Below are positions 5,486 through 12,471 of a stretch of DNA of 35,374 nucleotides, in pieces. The position numbers were made by a program, and so were the translations under genes. Numbering within the stretch: position 1 is the stretch's first letter; the number at the start of each line of letters is the position of its first letter. The stretch is from Acidovorax sp. (GTDB lineage: Bacteria; Pseudomonadota; Gammaproteobacteria; Burkholderiales; Burkholderiaceae_C): contig NZ_JALEGG010000154.1 in NCBI RefSeq assembly GCF_022763525.1, positions 1 through 35,374 of the forward strand, read 5' to 3'. Below the pieces are notes generated by a model. The model had not been told where the DNA came from, searched no databases, and saw only the letters and a list, made by a program, of their open reading frames with translations.

Positions 5486-7806
5486 GAGACGCCTGATGTC
5501 GGTACCGGCGATTCGCGGTTTTCCCGAAGCAGTCGCAGGCCATTGCCCACCACCAAGAGGCTAGCTCCCATATCGGCAAACACCGCCATCCACATAGATG
5601 CATTTCCGAGGACCGCGAGAACCAGGAACACGGCCTTGATTCCCAACGCCAAAGCAATGTTCTGAAAAAGAATACTACGGGTGCGTTTTGAGAGCCTTAT
5701 GACCTCAGGAATGCGGCGCAAGTCATCATTCATGATGACAATGTCTGCTGCCTCCATGGCAGTGTCCGTCCCCGCAGCACCCATTGCAATGCCAATGTTG
5801 GCGCGAGCCAATGCCGGGGCATCGTTGATACCGTCACCAGTCATAGCGGTAGGACCGTACTGCGCTTGCATCTTCTCGATGGCCGCCAGTTTGTCCTCCG
5901 GCAGTAGGTTCCCTTGCGCCTCGTCGATGCCAGCTTGGCTGGCGATGGTCTCGGCAGTGGACTTGTTGTCCCCCGTCAGCATGACCGAAGCGACGCCCAG
6001 CGCGTGCATCTGGGCGATGGCTTCGCGGGAGCTGTCCTTGATGGTGTCGGCGACGGCAAAAATGGCAAGCACTTCGCTGGTACTGGCCAGCAGCGTAACG
6101 GTGCGGCCCTGAGCTTCCTGCGCCTTCAACTGGACCTCAATGGCCGGAGTGCAGAGTCCCCGCTCTTCAATGAGCCGGTGGTTTCCCAGGATGAGGCGTT
6201 GACCCTCCAATTGGGCTTCCACCCCTCGGCCCGCGAGCGCCTTGAAGTCGCTCACGTTGCCTCGACCAGCCCCCAATCCTTGCGCGATGGCTTTGGACAC
6301 TGGGTGATCAGACTGTCCAGCCAGATCTGCAGCCCAGCCCAGTATCTGGCCCTCAGGAAGTGATGTGGACAGAACTTGTTGGGCCACCAGCTTGGGCTTA
6401 CCCTCCGTGATCGTTCCAGTCTTGTCGAGTGCGATGGCCTTGAGCTTGTGTGCATCTTCCAGGTACACACCGCCTTTAATCAGAATGCCGCGCCGAGCTG
6501 CAGACGCCAAGCCGCTGACCACCGTGACAGGTGTTGCGATCACGAGCGCGCATGGGCATGCTATGACCAGCAACACCAGAGCCTTGTAGAGAGCTTCGAT
6601 CCAGGTAAGGCCCATGAACAAAGGGGCCAGCACCGCCACCAGCAAAGCCATTGCAAACACCGCTGGGGTGTAGATGGCGGCAAACCGATCCACAAACTGC
6701 TGCGTGGGGGCGCGTGAGCCCTGCGCCTGTTCCACTGAGTGGATGATCCGCGCCAGCGTGGTGTTGCTGGCCTCGGCCGTGACCTTCACCTCCAACATGC
6801 CGGTTTCATTGATCGTTCCGGCGAATACAGGGTCACCCTGCGCCTTGTCCACGGGAATGCTTTCACCCGTGACTGGCGCCTGGTTCACCGCGCTGTTCCC
6901 ACTCGCCACCGTGCCATCCAGCGGAATGCGTTCGCCAGGCTTGACCCGAACGACAGCGTTGAGGGGAACCTCTGCAGCCCCAACGCTGAGCCAGGTTCCA
7001 TCATCCTGGCGGACATCTGCCGTATCCGGCGTGAGATCCAAAAGGCTCTTGATGGCGTTCCGCGCGCGATCCACTGCGCGAGCCTCAATGAGTTCGGCAA
7101 TCGCGTACAAGGCCATGACCATAGCCGCCTCGGGCCATTGACCTATGAGGAAGGCGCCTGTCACGGCCACAGTCATCAGCGCATTGATGTTCAGGCGCCC
7201 CTTGAGCAGTGCGGAAAAGCCTTTGCGGTAGGTTGAGAAGCCCGCAAGCCAGATAGCGGCAGCGGCAATGGCCATGCCGATTCCCTTAAAGACCAGCGTG
7301 TCAGGCGAGAAAAATGCCACCGCTTCTGCGGCGATGGCCAAGCCCAGCGCCAATCCCATGCGGCCCAGGCCTTCGGGCTCTGGCTCGTGCCCGTGTGGAT
7401 CACCGCCGGGGACCGCTGCAGCCAGTGGCTGCGGGTCAAATCCAGCCTTACGTATCGCCTCCACGGCCCGAGGAATCACGTCTTCGGGGGCGTCGATGGT
7501 CAACGTGCGCGCCCCCAACTGAAACCCGAGTCCTCGCACCCCCGCCACCAGTTCAAGGGCCCGGCGGATTTCACTCTCCTCAGCGGCGCAGTCCATGGCA
7601 GCGATGCGGAATGTCGTGCCCTTCGACATGCGCGCCGGAGCTGCAGTGGCAGGAGTTGCAGAGTCCAGGCTCGGCGCGCAGCAAGCATTCGAGGCAGGTG
7701 CCGCAGTGCCGGAGCAGCAGCCAGCATCCTGTGCGGTAGGCATCGCAGAGGCGTTGCAAGGTGTCTTCGGATTGGGTTTTGTTTCTTCGTTGCAGCAGGA
7801 CGTCAT
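5479..7806 (-). CDS. cadA: P1B-type heavy-metal ATPase (Zn/Cd/Pb exporter)
   Basis: A 775-aa inner-membrane pump that uses ATP to export divalent soft metals. The start is the ATG at 7806, after AAGAAAGAC. The N-terminus has Cys pairs (CC at residues 4-5, 30-31 and 42-43), then a heavy-metal-associated domain with MDCAAEE at about 71-77, the Zn/Cd-type variant. Later come the TGES box, the membrane CPC motif in VIACPCALVIATP, the phosphorylated Asp in DKTGT, the P1B mark SDHP and the hinge GDGINDAPAL, followed by two more helices. All key motifs are intact. The last 13 or so residues (after NGLRLLR) look unrelated to the family and end at a stop inside the 17-bp transposon-end sequence. It has its own MerR-type promoter at 7832-7862. 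Confidence 0.95.
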   Translation of the reverse strand: MTSCCNEETKPNPKTPCNASAMPTAQDAGCCSGTAAPASNACCAPSLDSATPATAAPARMSKGTTFRIAAMDCAAEESEIRRALELVAGVRGLGFQLGARTLTIDAPEDVIPRAVEAIRKAGFDPQPLAAAVPGGDPHGHEPEPEGLGRMGLALGLAIAAEAVAFFSPDTLVFKGIGMAIAAAAIWLAGFSTYRKGFSALLKGRLNINALMTVAVTGAFLIGQWPEAAMVMALYAIAELIEARAVDRARNAIKSLLDLTPDTADVRQDDGTWLSVGAAEVPLNAVVRVKPGERIPLDGTVASGNSAVNQAPVTGESIPVDKAQGDPVFAGTINETGMLEVKVTAEASNTTLARIIHSVEQAQGSRAPTQQFVDRFAAIYTPAVFAMALLVAVLAPLFMGLTWIEALYKALVLLVIACPCALVIATPVTVVSGLASAARRGILIKGGVYLEDAHKLKAIALDKTGTITEGKPKLVAQQVLSTSLPEGQILGWAADLAGQSDHPVSKAIAQGLGAGRGNVSDFKALAGRGVEAQLEGQRLILGNHRLIEERGLCTPAIEVQLKAQEAQGRTVTLLASTSEVLAIFAVADTIKDSSREAIAQMHALGVASVMLTGDNKSTAETIASQAGIDEAQGNLLPEDKLAAIEKMQAQYGPTAMTGDGINDAPALARANIGIAMGAAGTDTAMEAADIVIMNDDLRRIPEVIRLSKRTRSILFQNIALALGIKAVFLVLAVLGNASMWMAVFADMGASLLVVGNGLRLLRENRESPVPTSGVSG

Positions 7807-7831
7807 GTTGGTCTTTCTTCTTGATGACTTG

Positions 7832-7862
7832 ATTGGAAACCTTAAAGCTACTCCAAAGTCAA
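7832..7862 (-). promoter_or_regulatory. MerR-type promoter of cadA
   Basis: Read on the minus strand, TTGACT (-35, 7857-7862) and TCCAAT (-10, 7832-7837) are separated by 19 bp, the long spacer typical of MerR-regulated promoters. Between them lies an imperfect dyad with half-sites ACTTTGGAG and CTTTAAGGT. It sits 26 bp upstream of the cadA start. The MerR regulator encoded at 8537-8989 is the obvious activator. The promoter at 8481-8511 has the same -10 and a matching half-site. Confidence 0.75.
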
Positions 7863-8015
7863 GCCCTTCTTTGCTCCCGCGCGCAGCCTCTGCGGTGGAA
7901 TCGCGGTCATCCGTCCATGCACCGGATAGCAAAGCGAGTTTCGAAACAATCATCGAAGTTGCCCAGGATCGCGTGTCGGCATTGCCGTACGAGGCCGACT
8001 TTTTGGGGGGATTCG

Positions 8016-8456
8016 CTAGCTCTTGTCTTGGGCCCGGGCAATGACCTGCGCAATGTCGCTCCTTACGGGCATCGGCGCAAAAGCGCTGACGTTGGCTCGG
8101 CCAGGGTTGCCCAGGGGCAGGCGGTGAACTGCGTGGCCAACGGGTACCAGTGCCAAACGCATAGCTTGTCCCAAGATCTCTTTGCGGTCAGCGGTCCTCC
8201 AGGCCAGTAGGAGCATTGCCACATGGACTCTCCAGTGGGGGCCAAAGTGGGTTTGGCCCACTACGTGGGCGGCCTCCAGAACCAGCCACCGCTGATTGAT
8301 GTCGTGCGGTGGCAGAGCACGATACTGGCTCATCAGACGCGAGAACGTCAACATATCTAAACCGCTTGCTAGGCGCGGATCAGTCAATTTCTTCACAGAG
8401 TGTCTCCAAGGTCTGTTTTCATCGTGTGCCCACCCAGTTGCGTCACGCACTGACAT
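8016..8456 (-). CDS. DUF3703-family protein
   Basis: A protein of about 146 aa if it starts at the ATG at 8456; an ATG at 8354 (112 aa) is a good alternative and gives a length closer to the family. The core has the DUF3703 pattern: VLEAAHVVGQTHFGPHWRVHVAML near the middle and GNPGRANVSAFAPMPV near the C-terminus. The family is often found beside heavy-metal resistance genes, but its role is unknown. The gene lies between cadA and the MerR gene, on the same strand as cadA, with its own MerR-type promoter just upstream. It should thus be induced together with cadA. Soluble, no signal peptide. Confidence 0.75.
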   Translation of the reverse strand: MSVRDATGWAHDENRPWRHSVKKLTDPRLASGLDMLTFSRLMSQYRALPPHDINQRWLVLEAAHVVGQTHFGPHWRVHVAMLLLAWRTADRKEILGQAMRLALVPVGHAVHRLPLGNPGRANVSAFAPMPVRSDIAQVIARAQDKS

Positions 8457-8480
8457 GCTGAACTGATGGCCCAATGGCTC

Positions 8481-8511
8481 ATTGGAAACCTTGGAGTCGC
8501 TACAGTGTCAA
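8481..8511 (-). promoter_or_regulatory. MerR-type promoter of the DUF3703 gene
   Basis: On the minus strand TTGACA (-35, 8506-8511) and TCCAAT (-10, 8481-8486) are 19 bp apart. The spacer carries a dyad whose right half CTCCAAGGT is the reverse complement of the half-site form ACCTTGGAG, close to the cadA operator. It lies 25 bp upstream of the MerR gene start on the other strand, so the bound regulator could also repress its own gene. Confidence 0.75.
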
Positions 8512-8536
8512 CACTCACAACCACCAGGTGATTCTC

Positions 8537-8989
8537 ATGCAGATAAAGGAGCTAGCGGCCGCGACAGGCGTTGATACGGAAACGATCCGTTTCTACGAGA
8601 AAGAAGGCCTGTTTCCTCAACCCGCCAGGCTTGCCAACGGCTATCGCAGTTACGAACCTGTACACCTTGAGCGCTTGTCTTTCGTGCGGCACTGCAGAGC
8701 GCTGGATATTCCCCTGGCAGACGTCAAGAGCCTGTTGGGCGCGTTGGATGCACCCCAAGAGGCGTGTGGAGATGTCAACCATCTGATCGATGGGCAACTG
8801 GGAAAATTGCGAGCCCGGCTCAAAAGCATGAAGGCATTGGAGAAGCAGCTTTTGCAGCTGCGCTCAGCCTGCAACGGAGAGCACCCCCATCAGAGCTGCG
8901 GCATCCTGAAAGAGTTAGTGGCTGCGGCTCACGGTGAGGCGTGTGTGTGCCATCAGGAAAAGCCTGCGCAAGGCGATTCGTCACACTGA
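8537..8989 (+). CDS. cadR: MerR-family metal regulator, CadR-like
   Basis: A 150-aa activator starting at the ATG at 8537. The N-terminal winged helix reads IKELAAATGVDTETIRFYEKEGLF, the MerR signature, followed by YRSYEPVHLERLSFVRHCRAL. A long dimerisation helix runs from about residue 80 to 118. Metal-binding Cys are placed as in CadR/PbrR-type proteins: one before the helix (EACGD, near 77) and several after it (RSACNGEHPHQSCG, GEACVCHQE). The gene is divergent from the DUF3703-cadA side, and two 19-bp-spaced promoters there fit this class. Members sense Cd, Zn or Pb; which one applies here cannot be told from sequence alone. Confidence 0.9.
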   Translation: MQIKELAAATGVDTETIRFYEKEGLFPQPARLANGYRSYEPVHLERLSFVRHCRALDIPLADVKSLLGALDAPQEACGDVNHLIDGQLGKLRARLKSMKALEKQLLQLRSACNGEHPHQSCGILKELVAAAHGEACVCHQEKPAQGDSSH

Positions 8990-8990
8990 C

Positions 8991-9008
8991 ATGACGAACT
9001 TGTAATCC
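8991..9008 (+). promoter_or_regulatory. CzcR/CopR-like operator box upstream of a DUF4148 gene
   Basis: ATGACGAACTTGTAATCC at 8991-9008 differs by one base from the box at 11567-11584 upstream of the response-regulator gene, and lies in the same orientation relative to its gene. The arms (ATGACGAA and TTGTAAT) form an imperfect dyad like those bound by CopR/CusR/CzcR-type regulators. It is 110 bp upstream of the start at 9119. Confidence 0.6.
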
Positions 9009-9118
9009 GGCCGTGTGCGAGAAGTTGGCATCAGTTCAGCATACTGACTTGCGTGACCTGTTGGCTGGCCAAGCGTGAGTGGCGCCACTAGGCACGTCCA
9101 CTACTCAAGGAGATACTC

Positions 9119-9457
9119 ATGACAGTTCGCACTCTTTTTTCTGCTGTTGCTCTCACGCTGATCGCAGGTCCAGTTCTCGCCAGCGGAGTGATCCATTCGG
9201 CAAATACGGAGATGGGCTATACCTCGCATCCGGAACATGCAGCCGCCAGCAAGTCGCGAGATCAGGTCAATGCAGAAATGGAGCAGTCAAAAAAAGACGG
9301 GCTTTGGCAGTACCACCGTTTTGGCTCTCCTGTTCCCGTCAAAGGTGCGGTGCTGACGCGCGCTGAGGTAGTTGCGGATTTGGAGCGTGCGCAAAGGCAT
9401 TCAAGCTGGGCCCAGCTTCGGGTCGGCGCTCCAGTGTCTGCAGTGTCCGCCCCCTGA
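9119..9457 (+). CDS. Secreted DUF4148-type small protein
   Basis: A 112-aa exported protein. The ATG at 9119 follows AAGGAG. A signal peptide (MTVRTLFSAVALTLIAGPVLAS) ends at about residue 22. The mature part has two DUF4148-like units built on the pattern SRDQVNAEMEQSKKDGLWQY and TRAEVVADLERAQRHSSWAQL, i.e. a (S/T)R-xx-V-xx-(E/D)-xxxA helix followed by a short loop. The family is common and expanded in Burkholderiales; its function is not known. Two relatives lie at 19234-19746 and 19842-20210, so three copies flank the czc cluster. An 18-bp box shared with the czcR promoter lies upstream, suggesting metal-responsive expression. Confidence 0.8.
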   Translation: MTVRTLFSAVALTLIAGPVLASGVIHSANTEMGYTSHPEHAAASKSRDQVNAEMEQSKKDGLWQYHRFGSPVPVKGAVLTRAEVVADLERAQRHSSWAQLRVGAPVSAVSAP

Positions 9458-9507
9458 GTCTGCGCATACCTGATGCCAAGCTTGGGATGGAGCAGTCATG
9501 CCCCGCC

Positions 9508-10851
9508 TCAAGCTTTCTGGAGAGCAGGGTCGAAAGTCAGCTCCAGCCCGATAGTCGTTATGCCTTGGCTACTTCTTGCTGTGGGGCGACCACCGTGCAT
9601 CCGTGCGATGGCAGCGGTGATTGCAAGGCCCAATCCATGGTTTTTCTCGCTGTGCGACCGCGAAGCGGAAGCACGGAAAAAGCGATCAAAGATGCGCTCC
9701 AAGATATCGGGTGGAACAGTTTGCCCAACGTTTGTGACAGCAATATGCACGCGATCAGCCGCCATGGGAACGATATCCACCGTTACGCGAGTGTCCCTTT
9801 GCGCGTGCTGCGTTGCATTGCCTATCAGATTGGATAGCGCGCGCTGAAGCAACGGAAGATCAAAGCTGCCCGCTACATCTCCGGATATTCTCAACTCCAA
9901 TCCGACTTCAGACAGGGCTGCGTCGTGATAGTCGGCAACCTGTTGCACAACGGTGGCGAGACTGGGAGTAAAAGTGCGTCGAACTGTGGTGCCTCGATCA
10001 GCCTGCGACAGGAACAACATGTCGTTCACAATCCCTGTAAGCCGGTGAAGCTCCTCCAGATTGGAAGAAAGCACCTCGGGCAAATCAACGCTGGCCGGAC
10101 GGCAAAGTGCCAGCTCATTGCTGGCCAACAGCGTTGCCAGCGGCGTACACAGCTCATGGGCCACATCCGCGTTAAATCCTTCCAACTGGCTATAGGCTTG
10201 ATCAAGCCTGCCCAGCAACCCGTTGAACTGCTCTACCAAAGGCACCAACTCCGTGGGCTGCCCTGACCCATCCAACCTTTGGTGGAGGTTGCCCGCCGAA
10301 AGTGACCGCACTTGGGATGCAAGCCTTCGCACGGGAGCTAAGCCAAAGTGAACGATGGACAACCCGCCCAGAGAGATGACTAGGGCTCCCACTACGGCGG
10401 CCACAGCCAGGGTCAATGCCAGCCGCCTAAGATGAAGCATGTCGTCTGCCACATCCATTGACAGGGTGACTTTCAAGACCCGGTCGCCGTCGGCCTTGGG
10501 TGTGATTTCGAATGTCCTTGAAGCAAGTCTGGTCGCGTCATTGGCAGGCTCCGCTAGAGGGAACACCAATGCTCCATCTTTGGTGCGTACGACCAAACGG
10601 AAATTCTCGTGACCGATCAGGAAGTCACTCAGAGAGTGCTCCGGGGATGTGCCCTGAACATGCTCTGCAGTGTTCAGCAGGTGTCGGACGATGGTCTCCT
10701 TCTGCGCGAGGGTCTCCCGCTGCCGCTCAGTCAGATTCATGGCCGTCACAAGATAGACCACCAGACAAACGGCGCCTAGACCGACGAGGCTTTGTGCTGC
10801 CAACCACCACGAAAGACGCTGGCGCAATGACCATGGCCGCAGCGTTTTCAT
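9508..10851 (-). CDS. czcS: Heavy-metal sensor histidine kinase
   Basis: A 447-aa inner-membrane kinase. It has one helix at about 14-38, a periplasmic sensor loop, a second helix near 149-172, then a HAMP linker (LAPVRRLASQVRSLSAGNLHQRL). The dimerisation box is at about 230-238 with the phosphorylated His in HELCTPL. The ATP-binding domain has the N box NLIGNATQHA and the G box HGLGLAI. In the kinase class the usual H-box is HELRTPL, so Cys replaces Arg here; the codon is TGT against CGT, a single transition. Its start overlaps the response-regulator stop by one base. The pair belongs to the CzcRS/CusRS/CopRS group; the metal sensed cannot be told. It should control the czc genes downstream. 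Confidence 0.9.
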   Translation of the reverse strand: MKTLRPWSLRQRLSWWLAAQSLVGLGAVCLVVYLVTAMNLTERQRETLAQKETIVRHLLNTAEHVQGTSPEHSLSDFLIGHENFRLVVRTKDGALVFPLAEPANDATRLASRTFEITPKADGDRVLKVTLSMDVADDMLHLRRLALTLAVAAVVGALVISLGGLSIVHFGLAPVRRLASQVRSLSAGNLHQRLDGSGQPTELVPLVEQFNGLLGRLDQAYSQLEGFNADVAHELCTPLATLLASNELALCRPASVDLPEVLSSNLEELHRLTGIVNDMLFLSQADRGTTVRRTFTPSLATVVQQVADYHDAALSEVGLELRISGDVAGSFDLPLLQRALSNLIGNATQHAQRDTRVTVDIVPMAADRVHIAVTNVGQTVPPDILERIFDRFFRASASRSHSEKNHGLGLAITAAIARMHGGRPTARSSQGITTIGLELTFDPALQKA

Positions 10852-11534
10852 CAGCTACGCTCCTCCAGGATGTAGCCCATACCCCTCACGGTGTGCAGCA
10901 GCGTTTTCTCGAAGGGGGAGTCCATCTTGCTGCGCAAGCGCCGAATTGCGACCTCCACCACGTTGGTATCGCTATCGAAGTCCATGTCCCATACCTGCTC
11001 GGCGATCTCAGTGCGTGATAGCACTGCGCCCTTCCTTCGCAAAAAAAGCGTCAGTAGGAGAAATTCTTTGGCTGTGAGGTCAATCCTTTGACCGGCCCGT
11101 GTTGCCTTGCGCCTCACTAGGTCCAGTTCGAGATCTGCAATTCCAAGCAGGGTCGGCTCTCCTGCATCTCTGGCCCCATGCGTACGCCGAAGCAGAACTT
11201 GGATGCGGGCAATCAGTTCGGAGAACGCGAACGGTTTGACCAGGTAGTCATCGGCTCCTGTCTGTAGCCCGCGCACGCGGTCCTCCACGCTGACCCTGGC
11301 CGTTAGCATCAGCACTGGCGTTTGCTTTGTATTACGCAATGCCGCCAGCATAGAAAATCCATCGATCCCCGGAAGCATGGCGTCTAGGATCAGCAGATCG
11401 TGGGCACCTTCAAGCGCCATGTGCAAACCATCAACACCGTTGTGAACAACATCGACGTTGTAGCCCGCTTCACTCAACCCTTTGCGGAGGTATGCCGACA
11501 GCTTGATTTCGTCCTCAATGAGCAAGATTTTCAT
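10851..11534 (-). CDS. czcR: OmpR-type heavy-metal response regulator
   Basis: A 227-aa regulator starting at the ATG at 11534 ([16 protein letters not shown]); the open frame continues upstream but only this start fits the family. The receiver domain has the acidic pair EDE at 7-9, the phosphorylated Asp in ILDAMLPG at residue 51 and the Lys in LVKPF near 100. A winged-helix DNA-binding domain of the OmpR/PhoB type fills the C-terminus ([41 protein letters not shown]). It is the partner of the overlapping kinase gene. The box at 11567-11584 directly upstream suggests autoregulation, and a near-identical box lies before the DUF4148 gene at 9119. Confidence 0.92.
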   Translation of the reverse strand: MKILLIEDEIKLSAYLRKGLSEAGYNVDVVHNGVDGLHMALEGAHDLLILDAMLPGIDGFSMLAALRNTKQTPVLMLTARVSVEDRVRGLQTGADDYLVKPFAFSELIARIQVLLRRTHGARDAGEPTLLGIADLELDLVRRKATRAGQRIDLTAKEFLLLTLFLRRKGAVLSRTEIAEQVWDMDFDSDTNVVEVAIRRLRSKMDSPFEKTLLHTVRGMGYILEERS

Positions 11535-11566
11535 GGTGATATTGTCTGGTTCACGGGCCGTCCGGT

Positions 11567-11584
11567 GGATTACAAATTCGTCAT
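11567..11584 (-). promoter_or_regulatory. CzcR/CopR-like operator box upstream of czcR
   Basis: On the minus strand the sequence is ATGACGAATTTGTAATCC, an imperfect palindrome (extended arms GATGACGAA and TTTGTAATC). It ends about 32 bp before the czcR start. A copy with one mismatch occurs at 8991-9008. The form TGAC-A-ATTTGT-A resembles the cop box bound by CopR-type regulators. Confidence 0.6.
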
Positions 11585-11670
11585 CTCCTTGTCCATGGGA
11601 TGTCGGTGTAGAGTGGTCTGCGAGTAACTTCGGGTTCGCATTCGCGGGCTGCGATCCAGTAGCTACAGCT

Positions 11671-11907
11671 TCAGCGACGGCCACGCGCTCGCGAACTGCG
11701 CAATCGCTTGGAGCTGCGTTGCGATGCGCGCCGCTCCTGCAACCGTTTGGTCAGACGCCGCGTGTACTTGGTGTCCTGACTCGGCGGTCGGTAGCGCTTG
11801 AGCCAAGCTTGCCGGAGCTTCCAGAAAACAAAGACGCACAGAAGCAAGCCCACCCATATCCAGGTCAGCTTGGCAGATAGATCCCCTGCGGGGACGCGCT
11901 GAAACAC
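11671..11907 (-). CDS. Possible small membrane protein
   Basis: A possible 78-aa protein with a GTG start at 11907. It has one strong membrane segment ([18 protein letters not shown], about residues 14-31) followed by a very basic tail rich in Arg and Lys. A single helix with a positive tail fits an inner-membrane protein with its C-terminus in the cytoplasm. It lies between the periplasmic-protein gene and czcR on the same strand, so it could be part of that transcription unit. There is no clear ribosome-binding site and the Arg-rich tail could be chance, so this is a weak call. No family recognised. Confidence 0.35.
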   Translation of the reverse strand: MFQRVPAGDLSAKLTWIWVGLLLCVFVFWKLRQAWLKRYRPPSQDTKYTRRLTKRLQERRASQRSSKRLRSSRARGRR

Positions 11908-12016
11908 GGGGCGCTCTTATTGGTACGATCCCCAATCGCGGCGGGGAATCTAGCTGGCTCCCAGCTATCACCGTCAGACGGAGATAGGCGATGGCTTGGG
12001 GTACCAGCGTTTGGCC

Positions 12017-12403
12017 TTACTTCAGTACAAAACGAACAGAAGCTACGGCTTTGCCTGCCTTGGTCACCGCCACAACGGCCTTGGTACCTGTGCCAACCTT
12101 GAAGCTACCTGTGGCCTCCAACTTTCCATCCACAGGCTGAAGTTGCACCTCTTGCTTGTCGGCCCCCGACAGCAGCGTCACCTTGGCGGACATGCCGGTG
12201 GGGTCCACCGGCTTGCCGTGATCACGCATGTACAACTGCAGCTTGTCGGCCTTGGTCACCAGTTCATAGTCAACGTCCTTGGCTTCAGCAACGGCACCAC
12301 CGTGCATGGGCTTGAGTTCGTGGCCATCAGCATGCTTGTCAGCTGCGAAGGCGGTGCCAGAAACGGCCAGTGCGAGGGCTGCGAAGAGATGAGAGACTTT
12401 CAT
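12017..12403 (-). CDS. Small periplasmic protein at the end of the czc operon
   Basis: A 128-aa exported protein starting at the ATG at 12403 after AAGGAG. The signal peptide (MKVSHLFAALALAVSGTAFA) is clear. The mature N-terminus is His-rich (DKHADGHELKPMHGG), followed by a beta-strand-rich domain (DYELVTKADKLQLYMRDHGK, then PVDPTGMSAKVTLL) that ends in SVRFVLK. I know no name for it. The same pattern, an acidic aromatic strand, then LxLY, then PV plus a row of strands, also appears in the N-terminal part of the adaptor at 15673-17265 and in the protein at 30355-30981. It is probably a periplasmic metal-handling accessory of the RND pump. It follows czcA by 68 bases on the same strand. Confidence 0.8.
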   Translation of the reverse strand: MKVSHLFAALALAVSGTAFAADKHADGHELKPMHGGAVAEAKDVDYELVTKADKLQLYMRDHGKPVDPTGMSAKVTLLSGADKQEVQLQPVDGKLEATGSFKVGTGTKAVVAVTKAGKAVASVRFVLK

Positions 12404-12471
12404 GGAGAACTCCTTGTTGTTGATCAGGATAAATTTGCCGACCCAGGCTTGAACGCCTGGGCCAGCGGTGG

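Noticed and set aside
5203-5496. Plus-strand open frame before the transposon-end copy
   Set aside because: Unlikely composition and no start signal; it runs antisense into cadA.
11951-11967. Hairpin TAGCTGG-CTC-CCAGCTA as a terminator after the periplasmic-protein gene
   Set aside because: Only 7 bp and no T-run follows in either direction.
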